Source: Microstegium vimineum (lineage: Eukaryota; Streptophyta; Magnoliopsida; Poales; Poaceae). From it: 64,000 nucleotides of DNA. This document shows, piece by piece, positions 60,010 through 64,000 of this stretch. Location of the stretch: the NCBI GenBank assembly GCA_022036555.1, contig CM039122.1, positions 52,960,693-53,024,692 on the forward strand. Direction: 5' to 3'. The notes under the pieces are model-generated. The model saw only the letters and a program-made list of their open reading frames with translations. It ran no database searches and was not told the DNA's origin. Position numbers and translations under genes: made by a program. How positions within the stretch are numbered: the stretch's first letter is position 1; each line of letters begins with the position of its first letter.

Positions 60010-63000
60010 TTTGTTCCCATGTTTACTGCCATATGGCTACCAACCGCCTCAGTGTGACATGTGGCGCCTGCAGCCGCAGCTGCCAGTATCCATATTTCTT
60101 AACTCTCAATTTGAGTTTTAAAAGATTTTCAATTAGTATCAGATCATATTATTTAGTCTGAAAAAAATGGCCAAAATATCAAAACACAAGGTACTGATCT
60201 TTACTAGATGATAAGATGACCCGTTATATTTTTATTTACCCAGTGTAATATTTGCATAATCCGGTAAAGCACCTCATAAGTTTTCCAACAAGTAGAAGAT
60301 CTTCAAAATCACAGTTCAGAGTTAGCAGATATGACCAAAATATCAAGAAGACGTGATCTAATATAAGGGGCGGAGGGAGGGGGTCTGGCCTCCCCCAACA
60401 GCCTCCTATTTGTATTTGTATATGAGGTACCTAAATACCTGAAATATTTTTAATATTTATATGTCTTGACCTCCTCTATTTCTAATCTCGCCCTCCTATA
60501 TTGAATTTCTGGCTCCATCCCTATCTAAAATAGTGTTATAGTATGATTAGTGCTCAAAGTTTTTGAGATAAGGGGAAGAAATAATGCACATGTTTCACAT
60601 AGTATGACCATATATTTCGATGCTACAATCCCACCCTTTCAAGCAGATAATCTAGTGCTTGTAGTAAATTGTGACCATTGGAGCAACAACTAAATGACTT
60701 GCTTGAGGCTATTTATACCTCTGCAATCAGTTTCTTCAAGAGCATTGAAGACCATAGATATTAGAGAAACTTGCTACAATTATGCTCCAACCGCATACGA
60801 CAACTTGTTGTTCATATAAAAAACTATGTGAGAACAATTAGAGAGCGATTACTAATTAGTGATGTTTAGTCATTGTTTGAGAGAGGGAAAGAGAGGGAGA
60901 GAGTGTTCTCTCATAAGCTTGGGTTGTTGAGACCTTAGGTGTTTATTGCTCACCAACAATGTCATGACCCTTTGAGCTTGGTTTGGAGCGACGAAGTGCC
61001 AGAGAGATTCAGGTGATGGTAGGGAGCCTAGTTGGCTTGCGACACTTGCCTTAGATTGTGTGAGCCTTTGTGGTAAGGCTAACTTTGTGACCGAGGGAAG
61101 CTTAGTGATAAGTAATGTATCTTTGTGGACCTACAATTGACTAGAGGATGTGTTCTGGCTTGAGAGTTTGCGCCTTCTTGTTTGATCCCTTTACTTAATG
61201 TGTTTGCACTTCCATATATGATTCTTTGTGTGCCCTTATTATTCTAGTAGCTCTAGGCTGCAAAACTTATTATAGGTTTTGGTACGTGCATGTATAATAC
61301 ACTAGATATACCTAAGCGTACAATGCTGCAAAACTTTTCATGGATTCAGGTAAATGGAGAATACTAGATATACCTAGTGCACATCTCAGTAGTTAATCTA
61401 GTATCCAAAGTAGAACCCTAGGACAAGTTTTTTGTGATCCAATTCCTTCTCTCCCTTTTGGTGCGTCTCAAGTTCCTTACAACATCATCTAGGAACACAT
61501 TTCAATCTAGTAGACACTAACGCCACACAATGCACATGCCTCATAGGTCGTAGCATGAATCCATGATCAACGAGCATTGACATATTTTGGATCTTCTGAG
61601 GACTTGTTTGGTTAATCCCTCTGTGAGAGGCTGAGAGGATTTGACGCATACGATGTTCAATCCCTTTTAGGGCTCGTTCAAATGTATCCGTATTCACCTT
61701 AATTCACGTGTTTTAGAATGGGTTGAGATAGAAACTAGATTAAGTTTTACTCTAATATACTTTGATACACGTGGATTAATGTGTATATAACTATATATAC
61801 AAACAAGGCATACATCTATCTCTGTTCGGTTGAACTATTTCCAACTTATTTTAGCTTATTCCCTCTCACAGAACATTATTTAATTAGCCGGAATCAGTCG
61901 ACTTTTGTACTAGCCGTAAAATTAAATGCTCGAGGGTATAGTAGTCATTGGCTACACCATGAAGAAACAGTTGAAGTGTCATGGTCCTGTCCTGCCATGC
62001 CAACCGGAGCATTACATGCTAAATAAGATAAACAAGATACTTCTATAATATTCTCTATTCACATTGCCTTCATCGCTACGCTGTGGTTTTACTTGAAGAA
62101 GACATGCAACGTGTGCCACAAGGCACACAAACGAAGAAAAACGAGGACAACTCACTGCCATCGCAACAGAGGTAGCGCCAAACTGTCTCTGCCGGCCGTG
62201 GGCCCGTGGCGTGGGCGCACCCCAAGCTCGATTCAACTAATGCTGCCTCCGGTCAAAGAAAAGTAATTCTACCTTTATTTTTTCTTGTATTTAAATGTTG
62301 GTAAGTTTATATCAAGTAGAGCTATTAATAATATCAATATTTATGAAAAATAGGTGCACTACAGAAATATATATCTTGCGATATCTAATGATACTTGCTT
62401 ATTAGTATCATAATAGATATTGATAATTTTCACATAAATTTTATTAATTTTAAAATAATTTGACTTGATCCTCTTATACGATTTATGTTAAAATGCATTC
62501 TTTTCAGGACGGCTAGCCTGTTCTTCCGTACCTCTTGCAGACTAGCACCCTGCTGCAGCACCTCCATCGTCGTTTTCACCACGCAAGCTATAGGCTAGTG
62601 CCACGTACTGCTGATCCAACTTCAGCTGCGTCACCAGTGATTCGTTAATCCTGACCATTTCCGACATTGTTAATCTAACCCGGCACACCGTTTCCTCCAA
62701 AGCAAGAACTTTAAATAATCCAGTAATCATATCTCTTCAGGATCATATATACATGGTGTCGCTTTTACGAGCATGTCCTGTGCGGCAAGTTTGTCAAAGG
62801 CAGACAACGAGGAGATAGGCATGGAAGGAAGATGCAATTGACCTGGACCTGGCACTGTCAGGCAGGCTTGAGAATCCAGCGACCTGCGAGCTGCTTCTTC
62901 TACAGCCCACTTGCTGATTCTTTTGTCCATTTTCCACGGCCTCCGTTAGCCTCTCGTGCTCAATTGCTTGCCGTTGCTGACTTGCTGTAGTGTAGCTAGG

Positions 63001-63043
63001 CGGAGACAAAGTTGGTACCTCGTCGGTTGCACTTGCAGTACCA
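60010..63043. other. intergenic region upstream of the RING gene
   Basis: AT-rich spacer. It has a MITE piece at 61822-61900 (see 57471). The frames at 62542-62730 and 62727-62930 on the minus strand read as helical segments (LALEETVCRVRLTMSEMVRI), but I find no recognised family or splice model; they lie close to the RING gene promoter. Confidence 0.4.
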
Positions 63044-63523
63044 ATGGTGGAACTGACGGTGTCCGTGCTCCTCCTGGTCGCCGGCGTGGTGGCGATGCTG
63101 GTGCTCCACATCCTCATCGTCGTCTGGGCGCTGAGGCGGGGCGTCGTCCTCCGCGCCGCGGCGTCGCGGCGGCAGGACGACGAGGAGCGCGCGCCGGGGC
63201 TGTCGGCCGAGGACCTGAACGAGCTGCCGTGCCACGACCACGAGTGCGGCGGCAAGCTAGCCGCCTCCGGCGGCGCGGGCGCGGGCGCCGAGTGCGCCGT
63301 GTGCCTGGAGGCGTTCCAGGCCGGGGACCGCTGCCGGGTGCTGCCGCGGTGCGAGCACGGCTTCCACGCGCACTGCGTCGACCAGTGGCTGCGCAAGAGC
63401 CGCGTGTGCCCCGTCTGCCGCGCCGAGGTCGCCGGCGGCGGCGGCGGAGGCGGCGGAAAGACGGCCGGCGCGTCCTCGGCGTCGGCGGTCGTCACTGAAA
63501 GACAGGGAGCTGCGGATCGGTAG
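63044..63523 (+). CDS. ATL-type RING-H2 E3 ubiquitin ligase, membrane-anchored
   Basis: It transfers ubiquitin from an E2 to target proteins; substrates are unknown. One exon, 159 residues, as most ATL genes. An N-terminal membrane span is at about 7-28 (SVLLLVAGVVAMLVLHILIV). The ATL GLD motif is present in altered form (GLSAEDLNELP, 52-62). The RING-H2 is complete: C84-x2-C87, C103-x-H105, H108-x2-C111 and C122-x2-C125, with the FHAHCVDQWL and CPVCR cores. The region between and after is Gly/Ala-rich. The start codon is the first ATG before the anchor. Confidence 0.92.
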   Translation: MVELTVSVLLLVAGVVAMLVLHILIVVWALRRGVVLRAAASRRQDDEERAPGLSAEDLNELPCHDHECGGKLAASGGAGAGAECAVCLEAFQAGDRCRVLPRCEHGFHAHCVDQWLRKSRVCPVCRAEVAGGGGGGGGKTAGASSASAVVTERQGAADR

Positions 63524-64000
63524 CTAGCGCCTAGAAAGCATCTACTAGAGCTACCTCGCTGCTGCCTGAATCGTTCCTGCAAAATCCTCGTCTGCTCCAT
63601 GATTCAGTCCACCCTTTGTAATTAAGAAGCAGATTTAATTCATTGTATAGTGATTTGCGAATTGAGTATTCGATTGTACTCCGTACAGTACGATGCAAAA
63701 CCTGGCAAGATACAGTGACGTTGCACTTGCACGATCACTCGTCGTTGACTTATTCATTCGTTGTGGAATGCGTAACACTTACGTCAACCGGACGGATAAG
63801 AGTTTTTTTTTCTCTCTCTCTTTCTTTCGAGGACGGACGGAGAGCTTGTCCTCCAAATAAATGCATTTCCTTAACCTGTGGAGGTGACGGCTAACCGAGA
63901 CATTGCAGGGTATAACAGCAAAGATAAGGCCACATAACGGACCTAGTTGGCAAGGCTGTTGGTAGCTTTTACATTGGAGACGCAGCCGCCACCGCCGTCT
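63524..64000. other. 3' flank of the RING gene
   Basis: 3' UTR and spacer; a CT-rich run at 63810-63832. The window ends in a GC-rich ACGCAGCCGCCACCGCCGTCT stretch that may be the edge of another gene, but there is too little to call. Confidence 0.4.

Noticed and set aside
62794..63600. 268-residue frame on the minus strand
   Set aside because: Mostly antisense of the RING-H2 gene; the segment QAIEHERLTEAVENGQKNQQ at its end looks helical but has no identifiable family.

Overview
The window is nuclear DNA from a grass, most likely a panicoid (maize/sorghum/millet-type) species. The evidence is very GC-rich first exons next to AT-rich introns, many grass-type MITEs, grass LTR retrotransposons, and protein-coding genes that all belong to plant families. 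I cannot name the species from the sequence alone. Six apparently real gene loci occupy roughly a quarter of the window; most of the rest is transposon or organelle-derived.

Layout. 1-880: remnant of a retrotransposon. 1285-5262: two tail-to-tail trichome-birefringence-like (TBL) cell-wall O-acetyltransferase genes; the second has one intron fewer and a one-base frameshift. 6113-7220: dead Myb/SANT-like (PIF/Harbinger-associated) ORF. 7640-9479 (minus): CAS, the thylakoid calcium-sensing receptor, six exons. 9480-13562: no convincing gene. 13563-28753: a composite insertion with a TCCAC target-site duplication. It has an LTR on the left, about 11 kb of mitochondrial DNA (nad2 exons 3, 4 and 5 with their group II introns, a trnM-CAU, an RT-like ORF, and a GDSL-lipase fragment), a dead Ty3/gypsy pol that is itself a chimera of two families, and a truncated LTR on the right. 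28772-31616: a 2.85-kb solo LTR with its own AGTTC duplication, inserted 8 bp from the first element's duplication. About 34.9-39.1 kb (minus): a broken L1-type LINE. 41-46 kb: MITEs and AT-rich spacer. 46141-48243: a HOX16-like HD-Zip I transcription factor whose long leader carries a 37-codon uORF (not a shadow ORF). 52605-58413 (minus): cytosolic methionyl-tRNA synthetase in 17 exons. 63044-63523: a single-exon ATL-type RING-H2 ubiquitin ligase.

The genes do not form a pathway or operon; this is an ordinary plant gene string with independent promoters. The most unusual points are the LTR-bounded package of mitochondrial DNA, the recombinant gypsy pol, the conserved-type uORF ahead of the HD-Zip gene, and a 39-bp near-perfect inverted repeat at 33320-33489 that could be a small-RNA hairpin or a MITE. 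All exon boundaries were placed by hand from GT-AG sites, reading frame and family homology; no alignment was run.
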